NCBI GenBank assembly: GCA_028820325.1
Contig: JAPPJO010000058.1
Coordinates: 1-44,734, forward strand
Direction: 5' to 3'
Length of the DNA: 44,734 nt
DNA from: Gammaproteobacteria bacterium
GTDB taxonomy: Bacteria > Gemmatimonadota > Gemmatimonadetes > Longimicrobiales > Gaopeijiaceae
Each line of letters opens with the position of its first letter. Within the stretch, counting starts at the first letter, position 1. Made by a program: the position numbers and the translations under genes. Under the pieces are notes generated by a model. The model was not told where the DNA came from, ran no database searches, and saw only the letters and a list, made by a program, of their open reading frames with translations. This document shows, piece by piece, positions 7,586 through 15,393 of this stretch.

Positions 7586-9202
7586 ATGACCCTGCCAGCC
7601 CTCGACATGTCTCCAGCCCCCTCGCGCACCGCCGTCGAACTCGACGCCCACGGTCTCACCCCCGCGGGGAACATCCACTGGAACCTCTCGCCCGCGCAGC
7701 TCTACGAGGCCGCCCTCGCCAGGGGCGAAGGGCATCTCGTGAACATGGGTCCCTTCGCCGCGGTCACCGTCCCGCACACGGGCCGCTCCCCCGACGACCG
7801 CTTCACCGTCGAGGAGCCCTCCACGGCCGACCAGATCGACTGGGGATCGATCAACCGCCCCATGAGCGAAGCGCACTACCGGGCGCTCAGGGCCGACATC
7901 ATCGAATACCTGGACCCGCGCGAACTCTTCGTGCGCGATGCCCACTGCGGAGCCGATCCGGCGCATCGCATCTCGGTTCGCGTGGTCAGCCCGAGCGCCT
8001 GGCACACGCTCTTCGTGTACAACATGTTCCTGCGGCCGTCCGCCGCCGAACTGGCCGCCATCCGTCCCGACTTCGTCGTGCTGCACGCGCCCCTGCTCCA
8101 GGCCGATCCGGCGCGCCACGGCACCCGCAGCGGCACCGCGGTGGTCGTGAATCTGGCCGAGCGGACCGTGCTCGTGGCCGGCACGCGCTACGCGGGCGAG
8201 ATCAAGAAGTCCATTTTCTCGTCGATGAACTTCTTCCTGCCCGGCAAGGGCGCGCTTCCCATGCACTGCTCGGCCAACATCGGCGAGGACGGCGACACCG
8301 CGCTCTTCTTCGGGCTCTCCGGAACCGGCAAGACCACGCTTTCCGCGGACCATGCGCGCCGCCTGATCGGCGACGACGAGCACGGCTGGAGCGACGACGG
8401 CATCTTCAACTTCGAGGGCGGATGCTACGCGAAGGTGATCCGGCTCTCCCCGGAGAACGAGCCCGAGATCTACCGCACCACGCGCATGTTCGGGACCATC
8501 CTCGAGAACGTGATCTTCGACCAGGACACGCGCGAGCTGGACCTCGACGACGACACCCTCACCGAGAACACGCGCGCCTCCTATCCCATCCACTACATCC
8601 CCGGGGCGGTGCCGGATGGCCGGGGCGGCCACCCGAACAACATCTTCTTCCTCACGGCCGACGCTTTCGGCGTGCTTCCGCCGATCGCGCGCCTGACTCC
8701 CGAGCAGGCGATGTACCACTTCCTGTCGGGGTACACGGCGAAGGTGGCGGGGACGGAGCGGGGCGTGACCGACCCGCGCGCGACCTTCAGCGCCTGCTTC
8801 GGCGCGCCCTTCCTGCCGATGCACCCGAGCGTCTACGCCCGCATCCTGGGCGAGAAGCTGCGCCGCCACGGCTCGCGGGTGTGGCTAGTGAACACCGGCT
8901 GGACGGGCGGCGGGTTCGGCACCGGCAGGCGCATGGATCTTCCGCACACGCGCGCGATGATCCGCGCGGCGCTCGACGGGTCGCTGGACGGGGTGCCGAC
9001 GCGCACCGATCCGGTCTTCGGACTCGCGGTGCCGCGAGAGGTCGAGGGCGTGCCCGCGCGGGTTCTGACCCCGCGCTCCACCTGGGCCGACCCGGAGGCC
9101 TACGACCGCGCCGCCGGCCGTCTGGCGTCCATGTTCCGGGAGAACTTCTCGCGCTTCGCCGACGCCGCTCCGGAAGAGGTGCGGGTGGCGGGACCGAAGT
9201 AA
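7586..9202 (+). CDS. pckA: Phosphoenolpyruvate carboxykinase (ATP)
   Basis: The protein has 538 residues, the usual length of the ATP-dependent family. It catalyses oxaloacetate + ATP to PEP + CO2 + ADP, the committing step of gluconeogenesis, in the cytosol. Visible signatures are HTGRSPDDRF (substrate binding), RYAGEIKKSIFSSMNFFLP (PCK-specific loop and metal/substrate Lys), the P-loop GLSGTGKT at about residues 243-250, and FNFEGGCYAK, which is the kinase-2 / PEPCK signature. The C-terminal part has WLVNTGWTGGGFGTGRRM, also typical. The start is the ATG at 7586; an in-frame ATG at codon 9 is an alternative. It stands alone, 76 bases before the EVE gene. Confidence 0.97.
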   Translation: MTLPALDMSPAPSRTAVELDAHGLTPAGNIHWNLSPAQLYEAALARGEGHLVNMGPFAAVTVPHTGRSPDDRFTVEEPSTADQIDWGSINRPMSEAHYRALRADIIEYLDPRELFVRDAHCGADPAHRISVRVVSPSAWHTLFVYNMFLRPSAAELAAIRPDFVVLHAPLLQADPARHGTRSGTAVVVNLAERTVLVAGTRYAGEIKKSIFSSMNFFLPGKGALPMHCSANIGEDGDTALFFGLSGTGKTTLSADHARRLIGDDEHGWSDDGIFNFEGGCYAKVIRLSPENEPEIYRTTRMFGTILENVIFDQDTRELDLDDDTLTENTRASYPIHYIPGAVPDGRGGHPNNIFFLTADAFGVLPPIARLTPEQAMYHFLSGYTAKVAGTERGVTDPRATFSACFGAPFLPMHPSVYARILGEKLRRHGSRVWLVNTGWTGGGFGTGRRMDLPHTRAMIRAALDGSLDGVPTRTDPVFGLAVPREVEGVPARVLTPRSTWADPEAYDRAAGRLASMFRENFSRFADAAPEEVRVAGPK

Positions 9203-9278
9203 CGTCGAGCACCGCGGGCCGAGTTCGCGCCCGAATCCGAGAAACCGGCCCGGCCCTCCGTCGGGACAGGGAGCCGAA

Positions 9279-9743
9279 ATGGCGAAGAAACACTGGCTGA
9301 TGAAGACCGAACCGGGCGTCTACTCCATCGACGACCTGGAGCGGGACGGCTACACCTGGTGGGAAGGCGTCCGCAACTACGGGGCCCGCAACAACATGCA
9401 GGCGATGAGCGTGGGCGACGAGGTGCTCTTCTACCACAGCATGGCCAAGCCGCCGGGCGTCGCGGGGCTGGCGCGCGTGTGCAAGGAAGCCTATCCGGAT
9501 CACTTCGCCTTCGACCCCAATGAGCATTACTACGACCCCAAGTCTGACCCGGCCAAACCCCGCTGGTACATGGTCGACGTGGAGTTCGTGGAGAAGTTCC
9601 CCGAGGTCGTGTCGCTGAAGGACATCCGCCAGGTGTCGGCCCTGAGCGAGATGGTGCTGGTGAAGAACTCGCGCCTTTCGGTCCAGCCGGTGCGCGAGGA
9701 GGAGTTCGAGATCATCCGGGCGATGGGCCGCGGCGGAGGCTGA
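9279..9743 (+). CDS. EVE-domain protein
   Basis: The 154 residues match a single EVE domain (PUA-like fold; thymocyte nuclear protein 1 family). The sequence opens with HWLMKTEP, then the EGVRNYGARNNMQAM segment that forms the aromatic pocket, VGDEVLFYHS, and a C-terminal RLSVQPV. EVE domains bind modified bases in DNA or RNA. The bacterial protein's target is unknown. An AGGGAG ribosome-binding site lies just upstream of the ATG. Coding spacing (76 bases after pckA, 71 before the HD gene) allows co-transcription, but no functional link is evident. Confidence 0.92.
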   Translation: MAKKHWLMKTEPGVYSIDDLERDGYTWWEGVRNYGARNNMQAMSVGDEVLFYHSMAKPPGVAGLARVCKEAYPDHFAFDPNEHYYDPKSDPAKPRWYMVDVEFVEKFPEVVSLKDIRQVSALSEMVLVKNSRLSVQPVREEEFEIIRAMGRGGG

Positions 9744-9814
9744 CCGCCATCCGCCGGCCCCGGCGTCCCATTGCGCCATTGCTCCGCCCGCGCGCGCGAC
9801 GGTAAACTCCCCGC

Positions 9815-11101
9815 ATGTCTCCCCGGAACGCGCCCACCCTGATTCGCGACCCGATCTGGGGTTCCATCCGGCTGGACGCGACCGCCACCCGCATCACGGA
9901 CGCCCCCGCCTTCCAGCGGCTGCGCTATATTCGCCAGCTCGGTCTCGCCCACTTGGTCTACCCGGGCGCCACGCACACCCGCTTCGCCCACGCGCTCGGC
10001 GTGTACCACCTGGTGAGCACCGCCCTGCGGAGCCTGAGGAAGCGGGAATCCCTCCCCGACCGCGTGTGGAGAGGCGCCGGGCTGGTGCCGTACGCGGGAC
10101 TCCTGCACGACATCGGTCACTACCCCTTCTCGCACGCGCTCGACGACCTGCGCGGTGACGATCATCCGGGCGACCACGAGGCGGTAGCGGGGCAGTTTCT
10201 GGAGTCGCCCGATGTGCGGGAGGCGCTGGCCGGCCTGGGACCCGGGGCCGGCGCCGAGATCGGCGCACTCATCCGCGGAGAGAGCACCGCTCCGCTGAGA
10301 GGCCTGGTGCACGGCAGCCTCGACATGGACAAGCTGGACTACCTCAAGCGCGACGCACGCTCCTGCGGGGTTCCCTACGGCGAGGTCGACGTCGAGCGCC
10401 TCCTGCAGGGACTGGTCATTCTCCAGGATCCGGAGAGCGGCGCGTACGAGGTGGGGGTGGGCGAGAAGGCGGTCAGCGCGCTGGAATCCCTGCTGTTCGC
10501 CAAGTACCAGATGTTCCGCAACGTGTACTGGCACCACGCGGTGCGCGCGGGCACGGTGCTCTGCGCGCGCATCGTCAACGACGCGGTGGCCGCGGGGCTG
10601 GTCGAGGGGCGCGAGCTGGCCGGCCCGACGGACGACGAACTCCTGCACCTGATCGGCCGCCGCGCAGAGACCCGCGGCGGACCCGTCGCCGACCGCATCC
10701 GCCGCCGCTGGCTCCCGGCCCTGAGGGGGCGGCGTCTCCCCAAGCGCGCCGCCGAGCTCACCGCGGCCGACCTGGGCGACCGGAGCCTGCCGCCCTGGAT
10801 CGAGGCCCCGGGCCCCGAACGCCGCCGACTCGAGGACCAGCTCGCGGAGGGGCTCTCCCTGGAGCCCGGCGAGGTCGTGATCGACTTCCCCTGCAAGCCC
10901 GCCATGTTCCAGCTCGACCTCCTGGTGCGCCGGCGCAGCGGGCGCGCCGAGCGGCTCGGCAAGGCCGGCATCCCCGGCGTCATCGACCTTCCCAGGGTGG
11001 CCCGCGAGCTCTACCGCACCTCCCGGGTGCTGCGCGTCTTCACCTTCGAGAAGAGGTCTCTCGCGCCCGACGAGGTCATCGGTCTGATAACCGAAGCGTG
11101 A
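9815..11101 (+). CDS. HD-superfamily phosphohydrolase (SAMHD1/YdhJ-like)
   Basis: The 428 residues match COG1078-type HD proteins, related to dGTP triphosphohydrolases and SAMHD1. The N-terminus reads IRDPIWGSI, then FQRLRYIRQLG, HTRFAHALGVYH (His54/His59) and GLLHDIGHYPFSH, with the His98-Asp99 metal pair. The later segment DMDKLDYLKRDA supplies the distal metal Asp. It is predicted to hydrolyse a nucleotide phosphate, possibly dNTPs; the true substrate in this family is mostly untested. The protein is cytosolic and has no signal peptide. It precedes a 237-base gap before the sigma-factor gene. Confidence 0.93.
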   Translation: MSPRNAPTLIRDPIWGSIRLDATATRITDAPAFQRLRYIRQLGLAHLVYPGATHTRFAHALGVYHLVSTALRSLRKRESLPDRVWRGAGLVPYAGLLHDIGHYPFSHALDDLRGDDHPGDHEAVAGQFLESPDVREALAGLGPGAGAEIGALIRGESTAPLRGLVHGSLDMDKLDYLKRDARSCGVPYGEVDVERLLQGLVILQDPESGAYEVGVGEKAVSALESLLFAKYQMFRNVYWHHAVRAGTVLCARIVNDAVAAGLVEGRELAGPTDDELLHLIGRRAETRGGPVADRIRRRWLPALRGRRLPKRAAELTAADLGDRSLPPWIEAPGPERRRLEDQLAEGLSLEPGEVVIDFPCKPAMFQLDLLVRRRSGRAERLGKAGIPGVIDLPRVARELYRTSRVLRVFTFEKRSLAPDEVIGLITEA

Positions 11102-11223
11102 GCAGACCAACCGGTGGGGCTCATGTAACCGCCCCGGCCTTCCAGGCGTAAGGAACCCGGTTGACGGTGGGGTTTAGGATGCGTGGCACGTCAATTCGGA
11201 GTTCTGGACAATTCCGGGAATCT

Positions 11224-11229
11224 TATTAT
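11224..11229 (+). promoter_or_regulatory. Possible -10 element upstream of the sigma-factor gene
   Basis: TATTAT sits in an unusually AT-rich patch of the 237-base gap upstream of the sigma gene, about 110 bases before its ATG. It directly follows the near-palindrome ATTCCGGGAAT (11211-11221). No good -35 hexamer stands 16-18 bases upstream, so this is only a candidate. The palindrome could be an operator. Confidence 0.25.
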
Positions 11230-11338
11230 CATTCAGGGCTGCGGATCCTACGCCTCGCGCGCGGGTATGCGGGGCCGATACAAAACGCGATTCCAGCGCG
11301 CCAACGGCCGCCGGAGCCGATAAGGAGATCTTTTCAGA

Positions 11339-12286
11339 ATGCCCGCCACGCTGCGAAAGAAGGTGGTTCGTCGAAAGAAAGTGGTTCGTCGAAAGAAGGC
11401 GGTTCGTCGGCCCAAGAAGCGCTCGACCAGCCTGCTCGTCGGTTTCGACACCGGAGTAGAGGAGCAGAGTGCGCTCGACCAGTACCTGCGCGACGTCAGC
11501 CGGCACGAGCTGATCACCCCGGACCAGGAGAAGGAACTGGGAGCCCGGGCTCAGCTCGGCGACGAGGAGGCGGTGCAGGAACTGGCGCGCGCCAACCTGC
11601 GGTTCGTCATCAGCGTGGCCAAGAAGTACCAGAATCGGGGGGTATCGCTTACGGACCTGATCCAGGAGGGCAACGTCGGCCTGGTGACGGCGGCCCGGAA
11701 GTTCGATCCCGAGCAGGGCGTCAAGTTCATCAGCTACGCGGTGTGGTGGATTCGTCAGGCCATCCTGGCCTCCCTGGCCAACCAGGGCCGCTCGGTGCGC
11801 GTTCCCCTGAATCGCGCCTCCGACCTCGCGCGCATCTTCCGCGAGAAGGAGCGTCTGCGGCAGGAGCGCGGCCGCGAGCCCTCCCCCGAGGAGCTTTCCA
11901 AGGCCACCCGGCTCACGCCCGAACTCATCGAGTCGCTCCAGACTCTGAACGCGGCCGAAATCCGTCTCGATGCGCCCATCGGCGACAGCGAGGATTCGCA
12001 GCTCGTGGAGCGGTTTCTGACGGAAGAGGCCACCGAGCCCGAACTGGGGGTGGAAGCCCGGTTGCTGGCCGAGTCGGTCAACGTGGCGCTCACCACGCTC
12101 GAGGCCCGCGACGCCAAGGTGCTGCGCCTCTATTTCGGGCTGCAGGGCGAGCGGGAGCACACGCTGGAGGAGATCGGCAACATGCTGGGGGTCACGCGCG
12201 AGCGCATCCGCCAGTTGCGCGATCGGGCGCTGCGCCGCCTGCGGGACGGCGAGAAGGGATCCGCGCTGGAATCCTTCGCCGCGTGA
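11339..12286 (+). CDS. RpoD-type RNA polymerase sigma-70 factor (short, group 1/2)
   Basis: The 315 residues include sigma region 1.2 (DQYLRDVSRHELITPDQEKELG), region 2 with the near-invariant RFVISVAKKYQNRG and DLIQEGNVGL, then FISYAVWWIRQAI, region 3, and region 4 LEEIGNMLGVTRERIRQLRDRALRRLR for -35 recognition. Region 1.1 of primary sigmas is absent. In its place is a very basic stretch encoded by an 18-bp triplicate (11354-11407). The short form matches SigA of phyla such as Gemmatimonadota or a group-2 sigma; which one cannot be told here. The start is fixed by AAGGAG at 11322-11327, 11 bases before the ATG. Confidence 0.94.
   Translation: MPATLRKKVVRRKKVVRRKKAVRRPKKRSTSLLVGFDTGVEEQSALDQYLRDVSRHELITPDQEKELGARAQLGDEEAVQELARANLRFVISVAKKYQNRGVSLTDLIQEGNVGLVTAARKFDPEQGVKFISYAVWWIRQAILASLANQGRSVRVPLNRASDLARIFREKERLRQERGREPSPEELSKATRLTPELIESLQTLNAAEIRLDAPIGDSEDSQLVERFLTEEATEPELGVEARLLAESVNVALTTLEARDAKVLRLYFGLQGEREHTLEEIGNMLGVTRERIRQLRDRALRRLRDGEKGSALESFAA
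11354..11407 (+). repeat. 18-bp tandem triplication at the 5' end of the sigma gene
   Basis: Three consecutive copies of CGAAAGAARGYGGTTCGT (11354-11371, 11372-11389, 11390-11407) differ at only one or two positions. They encode the basic repeat R-K-K-V-V-R in the sigma factor's N-terminus. The unit length keeps the reading frame, so copy-number change would alter the tail without breaking the gene. Confidence 0.9.
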
Positions 12287-12383
12287 CGTCCGGGGTGAGG
12301 CGCTGCCTCGCACCCATCCCCCCCCACCGCCGGGGGTCCCGGTCCTCCGCCCCACCCGTCCGGGTTCAGCGCATGGCGCGCCG

Positions 12384-13283
12384 GTGACCCCCATCGGACA
12401 GGTTCACGAGGCGGTGGGCGGCGTCTATCGCGTCGAGCTCGACGACGGCACCTCGGTCGACTCCCATCTCCGCGGACGCCTCAAGGCCAAGCCCTGGAAG
12501 GGGGGCCGCGTGGTCATCGGCGATCGCGTCAGGGTGGCCCTGGACGGCGGCGACGCCACCGTCGAGGAGGTGCTCCCGCGCACGACCGCCTTCCTGCGCC
12601 GGGGGTCGTACGGGCGGACCGCGAAGGTGATGGCCGCCAACCTCGAGCGGGTCGTCGTGGTGATGTCCGCCCGCGACCCGGATATCAGCCTGGGCTACCT
12701 GGACCGCATCCTCGCCGTATGCGAGGCCAACGCGCTTTCCTGCACGCTGGTGATCAACAAGCAGGATCTGCCGGGAGCTCGCGCCGCCTCGGAGCCGGTG
12801 CGCGACCTCTATCGCCGGATCGGCTACGAAGTCGTCCTCACCAGCGCCGAATCGGACCTCGGTCTCGATCGGCTGCGCTCGGTTGCCGTGCGCGGCATCT
12901 GCGCTCTGGTGGGTCCCTCGGGGACGGGCAAGTCCAGCCTCCTGAACCGGCTCGACCCCACGCTGGGCCTGCGCATCGGCGAACTCAGCCGCAAGACCGG
13001 TACCGGCCGGCACACCACGGTGACCAGCCGCCTGCTGCGGCTCTCGGACGGCACCCTGGTCGCGGACACCCCGGGGTTCGGGGACGTCGGCCTGTGGGGT
13101 GTTCCGGCGACACGACTTGACCGATGTTTCCCGGAGATCGGGGCGCTCGGGGACGGCTGCCGATTCCGCGGATGCAGCCATGTGCACGAGCCCGACTGCG
13201 CCGTTCACGAGAGCGTCCGTTCGGGCGAGATCGCACAGAGCCGCTACGCGCACTACCAGGCACTCCTTGAGGAGGCCGATTGA
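12384..13283 (+). CDS. rsgA: Ribosome small-subunit-dependent GTPase A
   Basis: The 299 residues show RsgA's circularly permuted GTPase order. An N-terminal OB-fold runs from about residue 1 to 70. Then comes G4 NKQD (125-128), followed by G1 GPSGTGKS (177-184), G3 DTPG, and a zinc finger Cys259, Cys264, His266, Cys272 (C-x4-C-x-H-x5-C). It checks 30S subunit maturation around the decoding centre, in the cytoplasm. The start is the GTG at 12384. It leads a tight cluster: the next gene can start within its stop region (TTG 13280) or 84 bases later (ATG 13367). Confidence 0.97.
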   Translation: MTPIGQVHEAVGGVYRVELDDGTSVDSHLRGRLKAKPWKGGRVVIGDRVRVALDGGDATVEEVLPRTTAFLRRGSYGRTAKVMAANLERVVVVMSARDPDISLGYLDRILAVCEANALSCTLVINKQDLPGARAASEPVRDLYRRIGYEVVLTSAESDLGLDRLRSVAVRGICALVGPSGTGKSSLLNRLDPTLGLRIGELSRKTGTGRHTTVTSRLLRLSDGTLVADTPGFGDVGLWGVPATRLDRCFPEIGALGDGCRFRGCSHVHEPDCAVHESVRSGEIAQSRYAHYQALLEEAD

Positions 13284-13366
13284 ATGCGCCGGAGCGGGGA
13301 GCGTTGGCATGGGCAGCCGGACGAGTGGCGCCGCGGACGGCGGCGACCGCCTGCGGGGTGGACGCG

Positions 13367-13831
13367 ATGGTAGACGAGAACCGGTTTCGGGACGTGATGA
13401 GCCGCCTGGTGACCGGCGTGGCGCTGGTCACCTGCCGGCTCGACGGTTCCGTGCACGGGCTGACGGTCAACGCAGTCAGTTCGGTTTCACTGAACCCGCC
13501 CCTGGTCCTCGTGTGTCTCGACCGGCGCGGCAACTCGCACGACCCCGTCATCGCCTCGGGAGCGTTCGCGGTCAGCGTGCTGGCGAGCCACCAAGAGGAG
13601 ATGGCGCATCGCTTCGCGCGCGGAACGCACCGCGAGCGGTTCGCCGGAGTCGAGTTTCGCGACAGCTCGTCGGGGAGCCCGGTGCTGCCGGACGCGCTCG
13701 CTTGGCTGGACTGCCGGGTCCGGGCCGTGCATCCCGCGGGCGACCACTCCATCGTGGTGGGTGAAGTGCTGGGGTGCGGGGCCGGAGAAGGCGATCCGCT
13801 GGTGTTCTTCCGAAGCGAGTACGGGCGATGA
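13367..13831 (+). CDS. Flavin reductase-like domain protein
   Basis: From the ATG at 13367 the protein has 154 residues, the usual size of stand-alone flavin-reductase-like (FMN-binding split barrel) proteins. RFRDVMSRLVTGVALVTCRLDG is the classical N-terminus, then TVNAVSSVSLNPPLVLVCLDR (FMN phosphate loop), FAVSVLASHQEEMAHRFA, and WLDCRV near the C-terminus. Such proteins bind FMN and reduce flavin with NAD(P)H, often feeding a monooxygenase; no partner is nearby. A longer frame opens at a TTG (13280) preceded by GGAGG and would add 29 residues not seen in the family. The stop overlaps the next gene's start as ATGA, so translational coupling is likely. Confidence 0.9.
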   Translation: MVDENRFRDVMSRLVTGVALVTCRLDGSVHGLTVNAVSSVSLNPPLVLVCLDRRGNSHDPVIASGAFAVSVLASHQEEMAHRFARGTHRERFAGVEFRDSSSGSPVLPDALAWLDCRVRAVHPAGDHSIVVGEVLGCGAGEGDPLVFFRSEYGR

Positions 13832-14544
13832 CGGGCATGGGCACGACGGTCCGCCGGACGCATCTGGCGGCGTTTCTGATCGGCGGCGTGATGGGCGTCA
13901 TGGCCGAGATGGCCGCCGGGCTGATCCTCTACGAGGGAGCCGGACTGCTGCGGGCGACCACCGTCGTCCTCACCACCGAGGCCGCCGCGGCCGGGGCGGG
14001 GCTGCTCTTCGCCACCCGCGTGCCTGCCGATGAGATCTCCCGGCACCTGCGACGACACCTGCACCTCACGCTGGTGTCGCTGGGGCTCGCCGGCATCCTC
14101 ACCTCGCTGTGGGGCTACCTCGGCGGCCTGTCGGACGTGCCGGGCGGACAGGCGGCCGCGCTCGCCCTGCTGGCGGCGCTTCCGCTGTACATGGCGGGAT
14201 CGGTGCTCGGGCTGGTGTGCCGGGCGGGCAGCCGCGATGCGGAGGGGGGAACCGTGGCCGGGGGAGGGCCCGCGCTGCTGGGCGCCGCGACCGGATTCCT
14301 GATCTACGGACTCCTTCTCGTTCCCCGCCTTGCGCCCCCGGTACTGGTGCTGCTTTGCATGGCCGCGGTGTCGGGCGCGGCCCTGCTGGTCGGTTCCGCC
14401 GTGACGCGCGCGGCGGACCGGGCCTACCGGGAGAGAGACGGAGTGGATCCTGACGCGGCGGCCGGGGAAGAAGATGCGGCGGGCGCGGCCCTATTCGAGG
14501 ACCGACCTTCACCACTCGAACCAGCGGGAAACGCGGAGTCATGA
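13828..14544 (+). CDS. Multi-pass membrane protein of unknown function
   Basis: The 238 residues start at the ATG in the ATGA overlap with the flavin reductase. The sequence is strongly hydrophobic with about six or seven predicted membrane helices: near residues 11-30, 35-58, 72-90, 105-125, 145-165 and 170-190. It ends in an acidic cytoplasmic or periplasmic tail (residues about 200-238). I recognise no family motif. Its stop overlaps the next gene's ATG (ATGA at 14541-14544), so it is probably made together with that lipoprotein. Function is not inferable. Confidence 0.85.
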   Translation: MTGMGTTVRRTHLAAFLIGGVMGVMAEMAAGLILYEGAGLLRATTVVLTTEAAAAGAGLLFATRVPADEISRHLRRHLHLTLVSLGLAGILTSLWGYLGGLSDVPGGQAAALALLAALPLYMAGSVLGLVCRAGSRDAEGGTVAGGGPALLGAATGFLIYGLLLVPRLAPPVLVLLCMAAVSGAALLVGSAVTRAADRAYRERDGVDPDAAAGEEDAAGAALFEDRPSPLEPAGNAES

Positions 14545-15284
14545 CAGAGACCAGGGACAACAGACACGGAAGATGGACCGGCAACACGCGCCCGGCGGCC
14601 TATGCCCTTCTTGCGACGGTCGCCATGGCGGCATGCGCTCCCCAGGGCGGCGGCGGACGCCTGAACGTGCGCACGCTGGAGGTGCGGGCAATCAGCGCGG
14701 ACAGCATGGTGTTCGAGGGCGCCGCCATCGATTCCACGTGGACCATCCCCGGGGACGATGTCCGGGAACTGACCCGTTCGCTGGTGCTGGAGCCGGGCGA
14801 CGGGTCGGATACCCCGAACCCCCTGGTGGATGTCGCCCTGCGCGCGCTGGTCACGGGCTACCAGTTTCTCCCGCCGGGCGAGCTCCCGGGCGACATGCAG
14901 AGCACGCAGGAAACCGCCAACGGACTCCTGGAGATCGCCCTGCAGCAGGGAATCAACTTCAGGGCGATCGTGGTCACCAACTACAGCCGGGGCGAGGACA
15001 TGGCGTGGCGCGGCACGGCGAACTTCACGGACCGCATGGTGTGGATCGACAGCCGGGTCCTGCCTGCGGACACCCTCCGGCTCGCTCTGGAAGGAGACTA
15101 CGAGGATGTGCGCGATGCCGCGGGCGGACAGCAGGCCGTCCTGCGCGCCGAGGGCACTCTCTCCGTGGCCACCGCCGGCGAATACACGGTCGAGCTGACC
15201 GAGCGCGTCGAGATCACGGAAGTGTCGGCCGAGGGCGTGGCACGGATGATGGGCGGGGTGAGCGCGACGTTGGAGCCGCAATGA
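14541..15284 (+). CDS. Lipoprotein of unknown function
   Basis: The 247 residues begin with a signal whose lipobox is MAAC, with Cys32 as the lipidated residue, followed by a Gly-rich linker. The mature part is mostly strand-forming. It contains recurring segments such as FEGAAIDSTWTIPGDDVREL and the acidic LALEGDYEDVRDAAGGQQ, and no enzyme motif. It overlaps the upstream membrane-protein gene by four bases. It is the last gene of the rsgA cluster, and its stop codon sits inside the first of the 17-bp repeats that follow. Confidence 0.85.
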   Translation: MTETRDNRHGRWTGNTRPAAYALLATVAMAACAPQGGGGRLNVRTLEVRAISADSMVFEGAAIDSTWTIPGDDVRELTRSLVLEPGDGSDTPNPLVDVALRALVTGYQFLPPGELPGDMQSTQETANGLLEIALQQGINFRAIVVTNYSRGEDMAWRGTANFTDRMVWIDSRVLPADTLRLALEGDYEDVRDAAGGQQAVLRAEGTLSVATAGEYTVELTERVEITEVSAEGVARMMGGVSATLEPQ

Positions 15285-15362
15285 GTTCCGGGGGTCAGTG
15301 AGCTCCAGGAGTCGGTGGGTTCCGGAGGCCAGTGAGTTCCGGGGAGTCGGTGAGTTTCGGAG
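15282..15362 (+). repeat. Five imperfect ~17-bp tandem repeats at a convergent junction
   Basis: The core TGAGTTCCGGRG with a five-base linker GTCRG recurs five times, at 15282, 15299, 15316, 15333 and 15351, with one to three mismatches per copy. The first copy begins at the lipoprotein stop codon TGA (15282-15284). The array fills most of the space before the oppositely oriented hydantoinase gene. Confidence 0.85.
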
Positions 15363-15393
15363 TCCGGACTAAGTCCGATTAGTTGGACTAATC
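15361..15393. terminator. Palindrome cluster, possible bidirectional terminator
   Basis: Immediately after the tandem repeats lie the perfect palindrome AGTCCGGACT (15361-15370), an overlapping inverted repeat CGGACT-A-AGTCCG (15365-15377), and GATTAGT-TGG-ACTAATC (15377-15393) with a 7-bp stem. The last extends into the 3' end of the minus-strand gene. The site sits between two converging genes, which favours a terminator role, but no U-tract follows and the loops are very short. Confidence 0.4.
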
